The notes under the pieces are model-generated. The model had not been told where the DNA came from. It saw only the letters and a program-made list of their open reading frames with translations, and did no database searches. From Amycolatopsis oliviviridis (GTDB lineage Bacteria > Actinomycetota > Actinomycetes > Mycobacteriales > Pseudonocardiaceae): DNA of 64,000 nucleotides. Below, in pieces: positions 15,356 through 26,247 of this stretch. The stretch lies in the NCBI RefSeq assembly GCF_014654365.1, contig NZ_BNAY01000009.1, positions 336,847 through 400,846 of the forward strand, in the 5' to 3' direction. Each line of letters starts with the position of its first letter. Position 1 is the stretch's first letter. A program made the position numbers and the translations under genes.

Positions 15356-18214
15356 CTAGGCCGACCGCAGTCCCGCGAGTTCGCTCCGCGACCGCACCTT
15401 CAGCTTCCGTAAAACGCTCGCGACGTGCTGTTCCACCGTGCGCCGCGACAGGAACAGCACCTCGGCGATCTCCCGGTTGGTGTGCCCGGCGGCGAGCAGG
15501 CGGGCGACGTCGCGCTCGCGCGGGGACAGCTCGTCGCCGTAGCCGCGGCGGCCGCGCCGCGAGGGGGCGACCGCGCCGGTGGACCGGAACGCGTGGCGGC
15601 AGCGCGCGGCGTCGCGGGTGGCGCCGAGCCGGTCGAACGCTTCGGCGAGCGCGGCGAACGTCTCGGCGACGTCCTCGTTCCCGGCCAGGCGGCAGCGCGC
15701 GGCCCGTTCGGCGACCAGCGCCGCGTGATACGGCGCCGGGAGGGCCTCGAACCTTGTCCGTGCCTGCTCGAAGGCCTTGATCGCGACGGCGTGCTCGCCC
15801 CGGGCCGCCGCGACGAGCCCGCGGTTCGCGGCCAGCGCGGCGTGGGTCGACGGCGCGTCGAGGCCGCCGATCTCGCGTTCGAACTCGTCGGTCAGCGCCT
15901 GCGCCTCGTCTTCCCGTCCGGTGGCGCAGTACGCGTCGACGGCGGCGATGAGCAGGTCGGCGCCCCAGGCCCAGACTCCCTTGGCGCGCAAGAGTTCCAG
16001 TCCCTTTTCGGCCTGTGTGACGGCGGCCTCTCCGAGGTCCTGGGCGAGCAGCATGCCCGCCATCCCGGCGTGCGCGGCGATGGCGACCGGCGTGAACGCG
16101 TTCTCCGGCTGGTCCGCCGCGGTACCGGCGAACCGGGCCGCGGCCTCGTCCCATTCGCCGCGGGCGGCGGCGAGCAGGCCCAGCACCAGGCACAGCTCGC
16201 TGGTCACCGGCAGGAGGTCGCGGTACTCGTCGATCAGCGCGTCGGCCCGTTCGGCGAGGCCGTCCCAGTTCCCGGTGAGCCAGTCGGTGTGGACGGCGGT
16301 CGCGCTGGCGGTGCTGACGACGTACGGAGCGCCGCAGTCGGCGGCCAGCTGCATCCCGCTGCGCAGCAGGCTCCTGGCCCGCCGGTGGTGGCCGGTCCAG
16401 GCGCAGGCGTCGGCGCTGTTGCAGTGCAGCCGTGACAGATGCCGCTGCTCGTCGGCCGAACCCACGCTGGTCGGCGCCCGGTCCAGCATGTCCCAGCCCC
16501 GCGCGTCCCCGATGTGCAGCCGCGACGCCGCGTTATTGGCCAGCAGGATGATCTTCAGCCGCCGATCGGTGGCGTGCGCGATCAGCCCGTCCACCCGGTC
16601 CATCCACCGCCGGTGCTCCCGCAGCGGTGTCGCGCCGACCCACGGCTGGGCGAGCACGCCCATTCCGCGTCCGGCCAGGTCGGGCCGGTCGGCGAGATCG
16701 TTGACGGCGATCTCGATCTCGGTCCTGGCCGCCTCCAGCCCGCCCGCCTGGCGCACCAGCAGGAGCCCGAGCCCCAGCCGGACCTCGCCGCTCAGCCGCC
16801 CGGACAGCCTGCCGTCGGTGAGCAGCCGTTCCAGCGCCGGGACGACCTCGGCCTGCGCGAGACCGTTGCACGCCACCGAACTGAACTTGACCGCCAGCCT
16901 GTCCACATCGGACGGTTGCAGGCCCGGTTCGTCGAGCAGGGTACGGAGCAGATCCGTCGCGGTGGCGAGATCGCCGACCGTCGACGCCTGATCGGCGGCC
17001 GCTTCGCCGTACTTCAGGGCACCGGCCCGGTCACCCGCCTTACGGCAGTGTTCGGCGAGCCGCACCAGGGACTGCGGGAGGCGGTCGCGCAGCAGGCGCG
17101 CGGCCCGCCGGTGCAGTTCCTGGCGATCGGGACCGGGAATGGCCCGGTAGACGGCCTGCTGGGCGAACGCGTGCCGGAAGCCGTACGTGCCCTCGCCGGT
17201 CTCGACCAGGACGTTGCGTTCCAGCGCGAGGACGAGCGCGCGGCGGGCACGTTCCGGGGCGATCGCGGCCGCCGCGGTCAGCAGGTCCGAAGTGGACGGT
17301 GTGCCGAGGACGGCGGCGGCCTCGGTGATCCGCCGGGCCGCCGACGGCAGCGCGACGAGGCGCTCGACGGTCGCTTCCCGCAGCAGCGCCGGGACCTCGA
17401 CCGTGTCCAGCAGGCGTCGCGCGGTCGCGCCGTCGGCGTGCACCGCGCCCTCGACGCCCCCGATCGCGTGCACGATCTCCTCGACCACGAACGGGAGCCC
17501 CGCGGACTGCTCGTGCAGCCGGGCGGCGAACTCGGCCGAGACGTTCGCCTCGCCGAGCAGGGCCGACACCAGCGCCTGGACACCGTCGCGGTCCAGCGGA
17601 CGGAGGGTGACGGGCACGTGCGCGGTCCCGGGAGCGGGCCGGTAGGCACTGCCGAGCGGGATGCCGCCGGGCGTCTCCTCACGCCGGTAGGTGAGCAGGA
17701 GGGTCAGGCCCGCCGGCGGGTCGGTCATCAGGAACCGCAGCAGGCGGCGGGAGCCGTCGTCCGCCCAGTGGAGGTCTTCGACGATGAGGATGTGCGGGCC
17801 CAGCGAGCCGAGCAGCTCCCGGACGGCGCGGAAGAGCCGGTGCCGTTCGGCTCGGGGATCGCCGAGCCGGGCGGGCGGTTGCGGCAGGAACGCCGCGAGT
17901 TCCGGGAGATAGGGCCCGAGTACGCCGGTCACGGGGTTGAGTTCGCGCGCCGGGCGGACGTCCTTCAGCGCGTCGAAGACGACGCCGTACGGGAAAGGCT
18001 CGCGCAGCGGCTGGCAGCTTCCGATGAGGACCGGCCGTCCGGCCAGCTCGGGGCAGGCCAGCAGTTCGGTGGTGAGCCGGGTCTTGCCCACCCCCGCTTC
18101 GCCTTCGAGCATGATCACCGACGGCGAGCGCATGGCGCCGTCGAGGAGCTCGTGTAATTCCGCCTCACGGCCGACGAGCACGGGCGAACTCGTCCTGCGG
18201 CCACCGATCACCAT
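15356..18214 (-). CDS. LAL-type LuxR-family transcriptional regulator with AAA ATPase domain
   Basis: A 952-residue large ATP-binding regulator of the LuxR family. The N-terminal AAA/STAND domain has Walker A GEAGVGKT near residue 40 and Walker B ILIVEDLHWADD. The middle third is helical, TPR-like. The C-terminal LuxR helix-turn-helix is complete (LSPRERDVARLLAAGHTNRE, then SRRTVEQHVASVLRKL). LAL proteins usually activate secondary metabolism, sugar use or exoenzyme genes. The ATG at 18214 is divergent from two coupled subtilisin genes across a 270-bp spacer that contains several inverted repeats, so these proteases are candidate targets. Confidence 0.93.
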   Translation of the reverse strand: MVIGGRRTSSPVLVGREAELHELLDGAMRSPSVIMLEGEAGVGKTRLTTELLACPELAGRPVLIGSCQPLREPFPYGVVFDALKDVRPARELNPVTGVLGPYLPELAAFLPQPPARLGDPRAERHRLFRAVRELLGSLGPHILIVEDLHWADDGSRRLLRFLMTDPPAGLTLLLTYRREETPGGIPLGSAYRPAPGTAHVPVTLRPLDRDGVQALVSALLGEANVSAEFAARLHEQSAGLPFVVEEIVHAIGGVEGAVHADGATARRLLDTVEVPALLREATVERLVALPSAARRITEAAAVLGTPSTSDLLTAAAAIAPERARRALVLALERNVLVETGEGTYGFRHAFAQQAVYRAIPGPDRQELHRRAARLLRDRLPQSLVRLAEHCRKAGDRAGALKYGEAAADQASTVGDLATATDLLRTLLDEPGLQPSDVDRLAVKFSSVACNGLAQAEVVPALERLLTDGRLSGRLSGEVRLGLGLLLVRQAGGLEAARTEIEIAVNDLADRPDLAGRGMGVLAQPWVGATPLREHRRWMDRVDGLIAHATDRRLKIILLANNAASRLHIGDARGWDMLDRAPTSVGSADEQRHLSRLHCNSADACAWTGHHRRARSLLRSGMQLAADCGAPYVVSTASATAVHTDWLTGNWDGLAERADALIDEYRDLLPVTSELCLVLGLLAAARGEWDEAAARFAGTAADQPENAFTPVAIAAHAGMAGMLLAQDLGEAAVTQAEKGLELLRAKGVWAWGADLLIAAVDAYCATGREDEAQALTDEFEREIGGLDAPSTHAALAANRGLVAAARGEHAVAIKAFEQARTRFEALPAPYHAALVAERAARCRLAGNEDVAETFAALAEAFDRLGATRDAARCRHAFRSTGAVAPSRRGRRGYGDELSPRERDVARLLAAGHTNREIAEVLFLSRRTVEQHVASVLRKLKVRSRSELAGLRSA

Positions 18215-18244
18215 GCCGGGTCACCCCCGCTTCACGAACCTCAC

Positions 18245-18258
18245 CGTTCGAGTGAACG
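18245..18258. promoter_or_regulatory. Operator-like inverted repeat CGTTC-GAGT-GAACG near the LAL regulator start
   Basis: CGTTCGAGTGAACG is an inverted repeat with 5-bp arms, 31 bp upstream of the LAL start codon. A copy of GTTCGAGTGAACG lies at 18461-18473, just before the divergent subtilisin gene. Two copies of one 13-mer in one divergent spacer suggest a shared regulator, possibly the LAL protein itself. Confidence 0.5.
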
Positions 18259-18344
18259 CAGCTTAAGCGCGGGTTCGGTGATCACGGAACCCGCTCGGAC
18301 GGTCACACAACTTTCGTAGGGACCGTGGATTTCACCATTAGATA

Positions 18345-18356
18345 CGTAGTCCTACG
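18345..18356. promoter_or_regulatory. Perfect inverted repeat CGTAG-TC-CTACG in the divergent spacer
   Basis: The 12-bp palindrome CGTAGTCCTACG is followed by GACCG, and CGTAGGGACCG lies about 30 bp upstream as a related half. Its central place between the LAL gene and the protease pair makes it a candidate binding site for a LuxR-type helix-turn-helix dimer. Confidence 0.45.
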
Positions 18357-18460
18357 GACCGTTGCCTCGCTTGTTCGCGCAGCTACCACCATCCGAAAGT
18401 GATTCCAGCGTGACTGCTCGTCACGGCGTCGGCTCCTATCCCTGCTGGCGCGAACCACCT

Positions 18461-18473
18461 GTTCGAGTGAACG
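18461..18473. promoter_or_regulatory. Second copy of the GTTCGAGTGAACG box, upstream of the subtilisin pair
   Basis: The 13-mer is identical to 18246-18258 and ends 11 bp before the subtilisin start codon, next to its ribosome site. It could therefore block transcription or translation of the protease pair. Confidence 0.5.
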
Positions 18474-18484
18474 GAGCTCAGGAA

Positions 18485-19647
18485 ATGCGTGGAGAACTTC
18501 GACGTCACCGGATCGCGGGTGCGGTGCTCGCCGGGGCCTGTGTGACGGCCTCATTGGCCTTCGCCGGTTCTGCGACGGCCGCCGAGGGGCAGATCCTCGG
18601 CGCCGGTGTGCCGGGAGCGGTCACGGACGGATACATCGTCTCGTTGAAGAGCGGCGACGCCGGTCTCGCGGCGAAGTACGGGGCCCAGGTGAAGGCGACC
18701 TACAGCGCCGCGCTGAACGGTTTCTCGGCGAAGATGACCGAGGCGCAGGCCAAACGGCTCGCCGCCGACCCCAACGTCGACTTCGTCCAGCAGGACGCCG
18801 TCGCGCACATCACCGGTACCCAGAACAACCCGACCTGGGGCCTGGACCGGATCGACCAGCAGAAACTGCCGCTGGACAAGAAGTACACCTACCCCAACGA
18901 CGGAGCAGGGGCGACGGTCTACGTCCTCGACACCGGTGTCGACTACCGCCAGTCCGAATTCGGCGGCCGCGCCTCCAGCGGCTACGACTTCATCGACAAC
19001 GACGCCGACGCCAAGGACTGCCAGGGCCACGGCACGCACGTCGCCGGAACGGTCGGCAGTGCCACCTACGGCGTGGCCAAGGGTGCCAAGATCGTCGCGG
19101 TCCGGGTGCTGAACTGCCAGGGCAGCGGCCAGTACTCGCAGATCATCAGCGGGATCGACTGGGTCGTGAAGAACGCCAAGGGCCCGTCGGTGCTCACGAT
19201 GAGCCTCGGTGGCCCGGCCGACACCGGCGTCGACGCCGCCGTGCGCCGCGCGGTCTCGGCGGGCATCACGAACACGGTGGCCTCCGGGAATTCCAACACG
19301 AACGCCTGCAGCACCAGCCCGGCCCGCGTGAAGGAGGCCATCACCGTCAACGCCACGCAGAACGACGACCGCCGGTCGACGTTCTCGAACTACGGCAGCT
19401 GCACCGACATCTTCGCGCCCGGCACCAACATCACCTCGCTGCGCAACGGTGGCGGTACCCAGCAGATGAGCGGGACCTCGATGGCGACGCCGCACGTCGC
19501 AGGCGCGGCCGCGATCTACCTGACCTCGCACCCGTCGGCCAACCCCGCCGCCGTGGCCTCCGGCCTGGCCGCCGCCGCCACCAACGGCGTCGTGACCAGC
19601 CCCGGCTCCGGCTCGACCAACAAACTGCTGAACGTGGCAGGTCTCTG

Positions 19648-19648
<1 letters not shown>
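18485..19648 (+). CDS. Secreted subtilisin-like serine protease (S8, aqualysin/proteinase K type)
   Basis: A 387-residue preproprotease. The signal peptide spans about residues 1-33 (AGAVLAGACVTASLAFAGSA). An I9-type inhibitor propeptide (DGYIVSLKSG ... NVDFVQQDAVA) is followed by the S8 domain with Asp149 (VLDTGVD), His182 (GHGTHVAGT) and Ser332 (GTSMATPHVAGAA). The ATG at 18485 has AGGAA just before it and starts the signal peptide; the frame is open further upstream without homology. The stop overlaps the start of the next protease gene (ATGA), so both are made from one message. Confidence 0.95.
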
Positions 19649-21195
<1,547 letters not shown>

Positions 21196-21267
21196 GTCCT
21201 TGCGAAGGGCAGTGCGCCGTGGTCACGATGACCGCGGCGCACTGTCGTTATCGCTGGGAGGCTTTGG

Positions 21268-22791
21268 ATGGAGTCCTACGACGCCGTGATCGTCGGTGGC
21301 GGGCACAACGGCCTGGTCGCGGCCGCCTATCTGGCCAGGGCTGGCCGTTCGGTGCTGGTGCTGGAACGCCGGGACGAGGTCGGCGGGGCGGCGGTGTCGT
21401 TCCGGGCGTTCCCCGGCGTCGACGTCCGGCTTTCGCGGTACTCGTATCTGGTGAGCCTGCTGCCGCGCAAGATCGTCGCGGAACTCGGGCTCGGACTCGA
21501 TCTCCGGCGGCGGCGGATGTCGTCGTACACCCCCGTCGGCGACGGCGGTCTCCTTGTCGACACGGGCGACGACGGCCGCACTTCGGCGTCGTTCTCCGCG
21601 CTCACCGGGTCCACGAAGGACTTCGAGGCGTGGCAACGGTTCTACGCGATGACCTCGCGCGTCGCCGAAGCGACGTTCTCCACCCTGACGGAACCACTGC
21701 TCTCCAGAGAGGAACTGCGTTCGAGGGTCGAGCCGGAGGCCTGGGAAGCGCTGTTCGAACGGCCGATCACCGAAACGCTCACCGGGATGTTCGGCGACGA
21801 CACCGTGCGCGGCGTCGTCCTGACCGACGCGCTGATCGGGACCTTCGCCGGTGCCGGCGACTTCCGGCAGAACCTCTGCCTGCTCTACCACGTGATCGGC
21901 AACGAGACCGGTGACTGGGACGTGCCGGTGGGCGGGATGGGCGCGGTGACCGGCGCACTCGCGTCGGCCGCGCGGACGGCCGGGGCACGGCTGGTGACCG
22001 GTGCCGAAGTGCTGTCGCTCGATCCGGACGGCACGGTGCGCTATCGGCTCGGCGACGACGAATTCACCGTGCGCGGCGGGCACGTCCTGTCGAACGTCGC
22101 GCCGCGAACCCTCGCCCGTCTGCTGGGGGAGGAGCCGCCGGAGGCACCGGAAGGCGCGCAGCTCAAGGTGAACATGGTGCTGTCACGGCTGCCGAGACTG
22201 CGGGACGCGGGAGTCGATCCGCGCGAGGCGTTCGGGGGCACGTTCCACGTCAACGAGGGTTACGAGCAGCTGGCGACGGCGTACGCCGAGGCGGCCGCGG
22301 GCAAGATCCCCTCGCTGCCGCCCTGCGAGATCTACTGTCATTCGCTGACCGACCCGTCCATCCTCGGCCCGGCCGAACGGGCGGCCGGGGTGCAGACCCT
22401 GACCCTCTTCGGACTGCACATGCCCGCGCGGCTGTTCGAGGAACGCAACGACGCCGCGCGCGAGGAGGCGCTGCGAGCGACGTTGTCCTCTTTGGACAGT
22501 GTGCTGGCAGAGCCGATCGAGGACTGCGTGCTGCGCGCACCGGACGGACGGCCGTGTATCGAGGCGAAGACACCGCTGGACCTCGAAGCCGAACTGGGAT
22601 TGCCCGCGGGGCACATCTTCCATCGCGATCTGTCGTGGCCCTACGCGGCCGATGCCGCTCAGGTGGGTACATGGGGAGTCGAAACGGCTCACGAACGGGT
22701 GCTGCTGTGTGGCGCCGGCGCGGTGCGGGGCGGCGGCGTCTCGGGAATCCCGGGGCACAATGCCGCTATGGCGGTGCTTTCCCGGTCCTGA
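21268..22791 (+). CDS. FAD-dependent phytoene desaturase/PYROXD2-like oxidoreductase
   Basis: A 507-residue flavoprotein of the phytoene desaturase (CrtI)-related amine oxidase family. The FAD-binding dinucleotide fold is at the very N-terminus (DAVIVGGGHNGLVAAAYLA, then VLERRDEVGGAA). The C-terminal FAD segment is CGAGAVRGGGVSGIPGHNAA. No carotenoid synthesis genes are nearby, so the closer relatives are the PYROXD2-like oxidoreductases of unknown substrate. GGGAGG stands before ATG 21268. It is convergent with the trypsin-like protease at 22853, with a hairpin between. Confidence 0.88.
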   Translation: MESYDAVIVGGGHNGLVAAAYLARAGRSVLVLERRDEVGGAAVSFRAFPGVDVRLSRYSYLVSLLPRKIVAELGLGLDLRRRRMSSYTPVGDGGLLVDTGDDGRTSASFSALTGSTKDFEAWQRFYAMTSRVAEATFSTLTEPLLSREELRSRVEPEAWEALFERPITETLTGMFGDDTVRGVVLTDALIGTFAGAGDFRQNLCLLYHVIGNETGDWDVPVGGMGAVTGALASAARTAGARLVTGAEVLSLDPDGTVRYRLGDDEFTVRGGHVLSNVAPRTLARLLGEEPPEAPEGAQLKVNMVLSRLPRLRDAGVDPREAFGGTFHVNEGYEQLATAYAEAAAGKIPSLPPCEIYCHSLTDPSILGPAERAAGVQTLTLFGLHMPARLFEERNDAAREEALRATLSSLDSVLAEPIEDCVLRAPDGRPCIEAKTPLDLEAELGLPAGHIFHRDLSWPYAADAAQVGTWGVETAHERVLLCGAGAVRGGGVSGIPGHNAAMAVLSRS

Positions 22792-22793
22792 AA

Positions 22794-22848
22794 TGTCATG
22801 AAAGGGCCGTTCAGGACGAAATATGTCCTGAACGGCCCTTTCATGACA
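22794..22848. terminator. 55-nt inverted repeat between convergent oxidoreductase and protease genes (hairpin family A)
   Basis: TGTCATGAAAGGGCCGTTCA ... TGAACGGCCCTTTCATGACA, centred on 22821. It begins 2 bp after one stop codon and ends 4 bp before the other, so it should end both transcripts. Confidence 0.82.
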
Positions 22849-22852
22849 CGCG

Positions 22853-24304
22853 CTACTGGACGGTCAGGGTGTAGGTGGCGGTGGACGTCTTACCCGCCGA
22901 GTCCGTCGCGGTCACGGTCACCGGGTAGGTGCCGCGCTGGAACGGCGCGGCCACCTGCATGGTCGAGTTGCCGCCGCTCGAGATCGTCTTCGGGTTGAAG
23001 AACGGCGCGAACGGCAGGCCCTGGCCGGACGCCGACAGCGTGATCGTGCCGGTCCCGCCGGTGGCGGAAACCGTGACGTTGCTGAAGAACCCGGGCTGCA
23101 CGGTCCCGCTGCCGGGGCTCACGCTCACCTTGAGATCACCGGGCTGCGGGCCGCCGTTGCCGACGGTCAGCGTCAGCTTCGTGGTCGCCGTGTCGGCGGT
23201 CCCCTTGCCGGAGATCGTGACGGCGTAGTCCTTTTCGGCCGTCCCGGCGGGAACCTCGATGCTCACCTTCGCCGACTCGCCCGAGTTGATGGACGCGGGC
23301 TGGAAGGTGGCCTTCGCGCCGTCCGGAAGACCCGACGCGCTCAGGTCGACCTTCTCCGCGCCGTTCTTGCCCGGCTTGCTGGTCACCGTGGCGGAAACGT
23401 ACTTGCCCGGCTCGACCTTGAGCGAGGACGGCGTCACCGCGAGGGAGAACGTCTCCGGGTTGTTCGACTCGCCGATCTGCTGCTTGACCCAGTCGCCCAT
23501 GTCGTTGTTGAGCCGGCCGTACACGCTGTACCACTTGAAGTCGCTGCGGCTCCAGGAAGCGACGCCGACGACCTTGCCGTCCACGATGAGCGGACCGCCG
23601 CTGTCACCCGGCAAGATGGTGACGCGGCCGTCGCTGTAGCCGCTGCAGATCATCGTGGCGTCCTTGAAGCCCGCACCGACACCGTTGCAGCTGCTGCCCT
23701 GCACGATCGGCAGGGTGAACTTGTGCAGTTCGACGTTCGCGGGGCTGTCGTTGTGGTTCTTCTTGCCGTAGCCGAGCCCGAGCCCGGACTTGCCCGGCTT
23801 GTTCAGGTCCGTGTCGGCCGACGTCGCGACCTTCGCGTACTGGCCGCCCGGCACCGGGATGTCGGCGTCGGTGGTGACCACCGCGACGTCGTAACCCTGG
23901 TCGAAGTTGACGTACTTCGGGTGGATGTCGTAGCTGACGACGCCGATCCGCGTCCCGCCGCCGGCGTTGAGATCGTCCAGCCCGTAAAGGAAACTCTTCT
24001 CTCCCTCGGCCGCCTTGCAGTGCGCGGCGATCAGGATCTTGCGCGGCGCGACGACCGAACCGGTGCACGTCTGGCCCTGCGGCCGGGAGCCGCCTTGGCG
24101 CAGGCCCGCGATGATGAACGGGTGGTCCTTGACCGAGGCGGGCGTGCCGCCGATGGAGTTCGTGTGCGGTCCACTGGGGACGACCGCTTGGTCCGTCGGG
24201 GTGACCGCGGGCAGGTCCGCGGCGGCCGCGGGCGCGGGCAGGAGGACCGAGAGACAGCCGAGGGTGGCGGTGGCGATCCCCAGCAGCCGTTGTCTTCTGT
24301 TCAC
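22853..24304 (-). CDS. Secreted trypsin-like serine protease with two C-terminal Ig-like domains
   Basis: A 483-residue exported protease. A signal peptide (residues 1-29) is followed by an S1 domain with His95 (AAHC), Asp139 (YDVAVV) and Ser235 (PGDSGGPLI). From about residue 285 the protein continues with two beta-sandwich repeats (FSLAVTPSSLKVEPGKYVSA and LKVSVSPGSGTVQPGFFSNV), the second ending in VTVTATDSAGKTSTATYTLT, as in Ig-like domains that bind polymers or extend the enzyme from the cell. The GTG start at 24304 follows AAGGA. yaaA lies upstream on the same strand, 87 bp away. Confidence 0.93.
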   Translation of the reverse strand: MNRRQRLLGIATATLGCLSVLLPAPAAAADLPAVTPTDQAVVPSGPHTNSIGGTPASVKDHPFIIAGLRQGGSRPQGQTCTGSVVAPRKILIAAHCKAAEGEKSFLYGLDDLNAGGGTRIGVVSYDIHPKYVNFDQGYDVAVVTTDADIPVPGGQYAKVATSADTDLNKPGKSGLGLGYGKKNHNDSPANVELHKFTLPIVQGSSCNGVGAGFKDATMICSGYSDGRVTILPGDSGGPLIVDGKVVGVASWSRSDFKWYSVYGRLNNDMGDWVKQQIGESNNPETFSLAVTPSSLKVEPGKYVSATVTSKPGKNGAEKVDLSASGLPDGAKATFQPASINSGESAKVSIEVPAGTAEKDYAVTISGKGTADTATTKLTLTVGNGGPQPGDLKVSVSPGSGTVQPGFFSNVTVSATGGTGTITLSASGQGLPFAPFFNPKTISSGGNSTMQVAAPFQRGTYPVTVTATDSAGKTSTATYTLTVQ

Positions 24305-24391
24305 GGTGGTTCCTTTCCAGGTGGCTGGAAATCACTTTCCGCATCCGTGCCTGGCGGAACAACCGAGGAAGGAGCCCGTAGGGGTACGGAA

Positions 24392-25150
24392 CTAATGCAC
24401 GCCGTCGCCGGTGAGCAGTTCGAGACTGTGGTCGCCGGTGCGTTCGACGTCGAGGCCCGCCTTCGACAGCACCCGCACGAGCTGTTCCACAGTGGACGGC
24501 TCGCTGCGGGACTTCACCAGCTCGGCGGCCAGCCGTCCCTTGTAGGCCTTGTTGAAGTGGCTCACCGTGGTCCGGTTGCCCTTCGCGTCCTCGGTCACGA
24601 CACGCACGGTCACCGCGTCCGGCCGGAGTTTCGCGAGCGCCGAGTACGTCCCGGACCGCAGGTCGACGACCAGTCCTTCGATGCCCTGGAGCACCGGTTC
24701 GAGCACCGGCTTCCACACGCTGCGGATGGTCCCCAGCGCCGGCAGCGCGTTCCCGCCGGAGAGCCGGTACGCGGGGATCGGGTCGGTCGCCGCGACCACG
24801 CCGAACAGCGCCGAAGCGACGGCGAGACGCTTCTCTGCCTTCGCCAGCGTCGCCTTGGTGAAGGACTTCACGTCGAGCGCGTCGTAGAGCACCCCGGTGT
24901 AGCGGCGCAGCGCGGGCATCGTGGGCGAGGACCACAGCTCGGCGTTGCGGGCGACCTCGTCGGCCTGCCGCGGCGTGATGCCGAGCGCGGCGACACTGGC
25001 CGGGACGTCGGCCGCCAGTTCGGTCAGCGCGTCGGCCAGCTTCGCCCGGGCCGGGTTCAGTTCCGGGAACGACAGCGCGCCGAGGTCCAGCGGCGCGCCG
25101 GTGCCACCGGCGGCCTTGGTTTCGGAAGGGGGGAGCAGCACGAGCACCAC
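24392..25150 (-). CDS. yaaA: Peroxide stress protein YaaA (DUF328/UPF0246)
   Basis: A 252-residue member of the YaaA family, which in Escherichia coli limits free iron and DNA damage during peroxide stress. The typical start LVLLPPSETK is present, along with YTGVLYDALD and LPALGTIRSVWKPVLEPVL, and SHFNKAYKGRLAAEL near the end, which holds the family's conserved basic cluster. The GTG start at 25150 is only 55 bp from the divergent acetyltransferase gene. Confidence 0.93.
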   Translation of the reverse strand: MVLVLLPPSETKAAGGTGAPLDLGALSFPELNPARAKLADALTELAADVPASVAALGITPRQADEVARNAELWSSPTMPALRRYTGVLYDALDVKSFTKATLAKAEKRLAVASALFGVVAATDPIPAYRLSGGNALPALGTIRSVWKPVLEPVLQGIEGLVVDLRSGTYSALAKLRPDAVTVRVVTEDAKGNRTTVSHFNKAYKGRLAAELVKSRSEPSTVEQLVRVLSKAGLDVERTGDHSLELLTGDGVH

Positions 25151-25205
25151 GGAAGCGTAACTAAATGGAGTGCGTCACCCCGAGGCGCGGGCTTAGCCTC
25201 CCCTC

Positions 25206-26174
25206 ATGAGCCTGAGCTGGCGTCCGCTGACCATGGAAGACATGCCGCGTTTGGCCGAGACCTTCGCCGCGGCGGAGCGTGTCGAGCCGATCGAGGAGCA
25301 TTACAGCGCGGAGGACCTCGCCGAAGAGATCGGCTCGCCGAACATCGACCTGCCGACGGCGACCACCGGCGCCTGGGACGGCGACAAGCTGGTCGCCTAC
25401 GGCGTGCTCAGGCGGCGTGACGCGGCGAATCCGGCGCATATGGTGCGGGTCGAGACGCTCGTCCACCCCGAGTACCGCGACGACGCGATCGCCGCGCACC
25501 TCACCGCCTGGTTCGAGAAGACGGGCAAGGAGATCCACGCGAAGTCCCATCCGGACGCGCCGCTGGAGCTGCACGCCGCCGCCAACACCAAACAGCGCTG
25601 GCTCACCGAGGTGCTCGTGGACGCCGGGTACGAGCACGCCCGGTGGTTCGTCGACATGCGGGCCGACCTCGGCTCGATCCCGCCGGTCAAGCCGCTGCCC
25701 GAAGAGTTTCCCCTCGTCGCCTACGAGGACAAGTACGAGGAACTCACCCTGCGGTCCCGTAACGAGACCTTCGCGGACCATTGGGGGAGCACGGAGCAGT
25801 CCCCGGAGGCCTGGCGGCATCTCGTGGTCGGCGCCAAGGACTTCCAGCCGGAGCTGTCTTTCCTGCTGCTGAGCCCCTCCCGGGACAGGGTGATCGCGAT
25901 GTTGCTGAGCGCGTTCTTCGCCTCCGACGAGGCCGCGACCGGGGTGAAGGAGCTGTACGTCAGCCATGTCGCGACGGACGCGAGCCTTCGTGGACGCGGC
26001 ATCGCCGGCGCGCTGCTCGGTCACACGCTCGTCAAAGCCGAGGCGGCGGGTTTCCAGCGCGCCTCGCTCAACGTCGACCAGGACAACACGCACCGCGCTC
26101 TCGGCGTCTACGAGCGTGTCGGGTTCAGCGAGCATCAGCGCTGGGCCGGGTACGTGAAGCCCGTCCCCACCTGA
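25206..26174 (+). CDS. Two-domain GNAT family acetyltransferase
   Basis: A 322-residue protein with two GNAT-like halves. The second carries the complete acetyl-CoA loop (LYVSHVATDASLRGRGIAGA), followed by ASLNVDQDNTHRALGVYERV. The first half (LVAYGVLRRRD ... VHPEYRDDAIAAHL) has a weaker loop. Tandem GNAT proteins include MshD and Eis, but it does not clearly match either. A TTAGCCT patch ends 10 nt before ATG 25206, so the message may be leaderless. Confidence 0.87.
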   Translation: MSLSWRPLTMEDMPRLAETFAAAERVEPIEEHYSAEDLAEEIGSPNIDLPTATTGAWDGDKLVAYGVLRRRDAANPAHMVRVETLVHPEYRDDAIAAHLTAWFEKTGKEIHAKSHPDAPLELHAAANTKQRWLTEVLVDAGYEHARWFVDMRADLGSIPPVKPLPEEFPLVAYEDKYEELTLRSRNETFADHWGSTEQSPEAWRHLVVGAKDFQPELSFLLLSPSRDRVIAMLLSAFFASDEAATGVKELYVSHVATDASLRGRGIAGALLGHTLVKAEAAGFQRASLNVDQDNTHRALGVYERVGFSEHQRWAGYVKPVPT

Positions 26175-26247
26175 CCGGTTGTCACCCGAAAGGGCGTATT
26201 TCGGTACAGTCGACCTCCTCGGAGAGATCGCTGGGGGTGGTAGGGCG

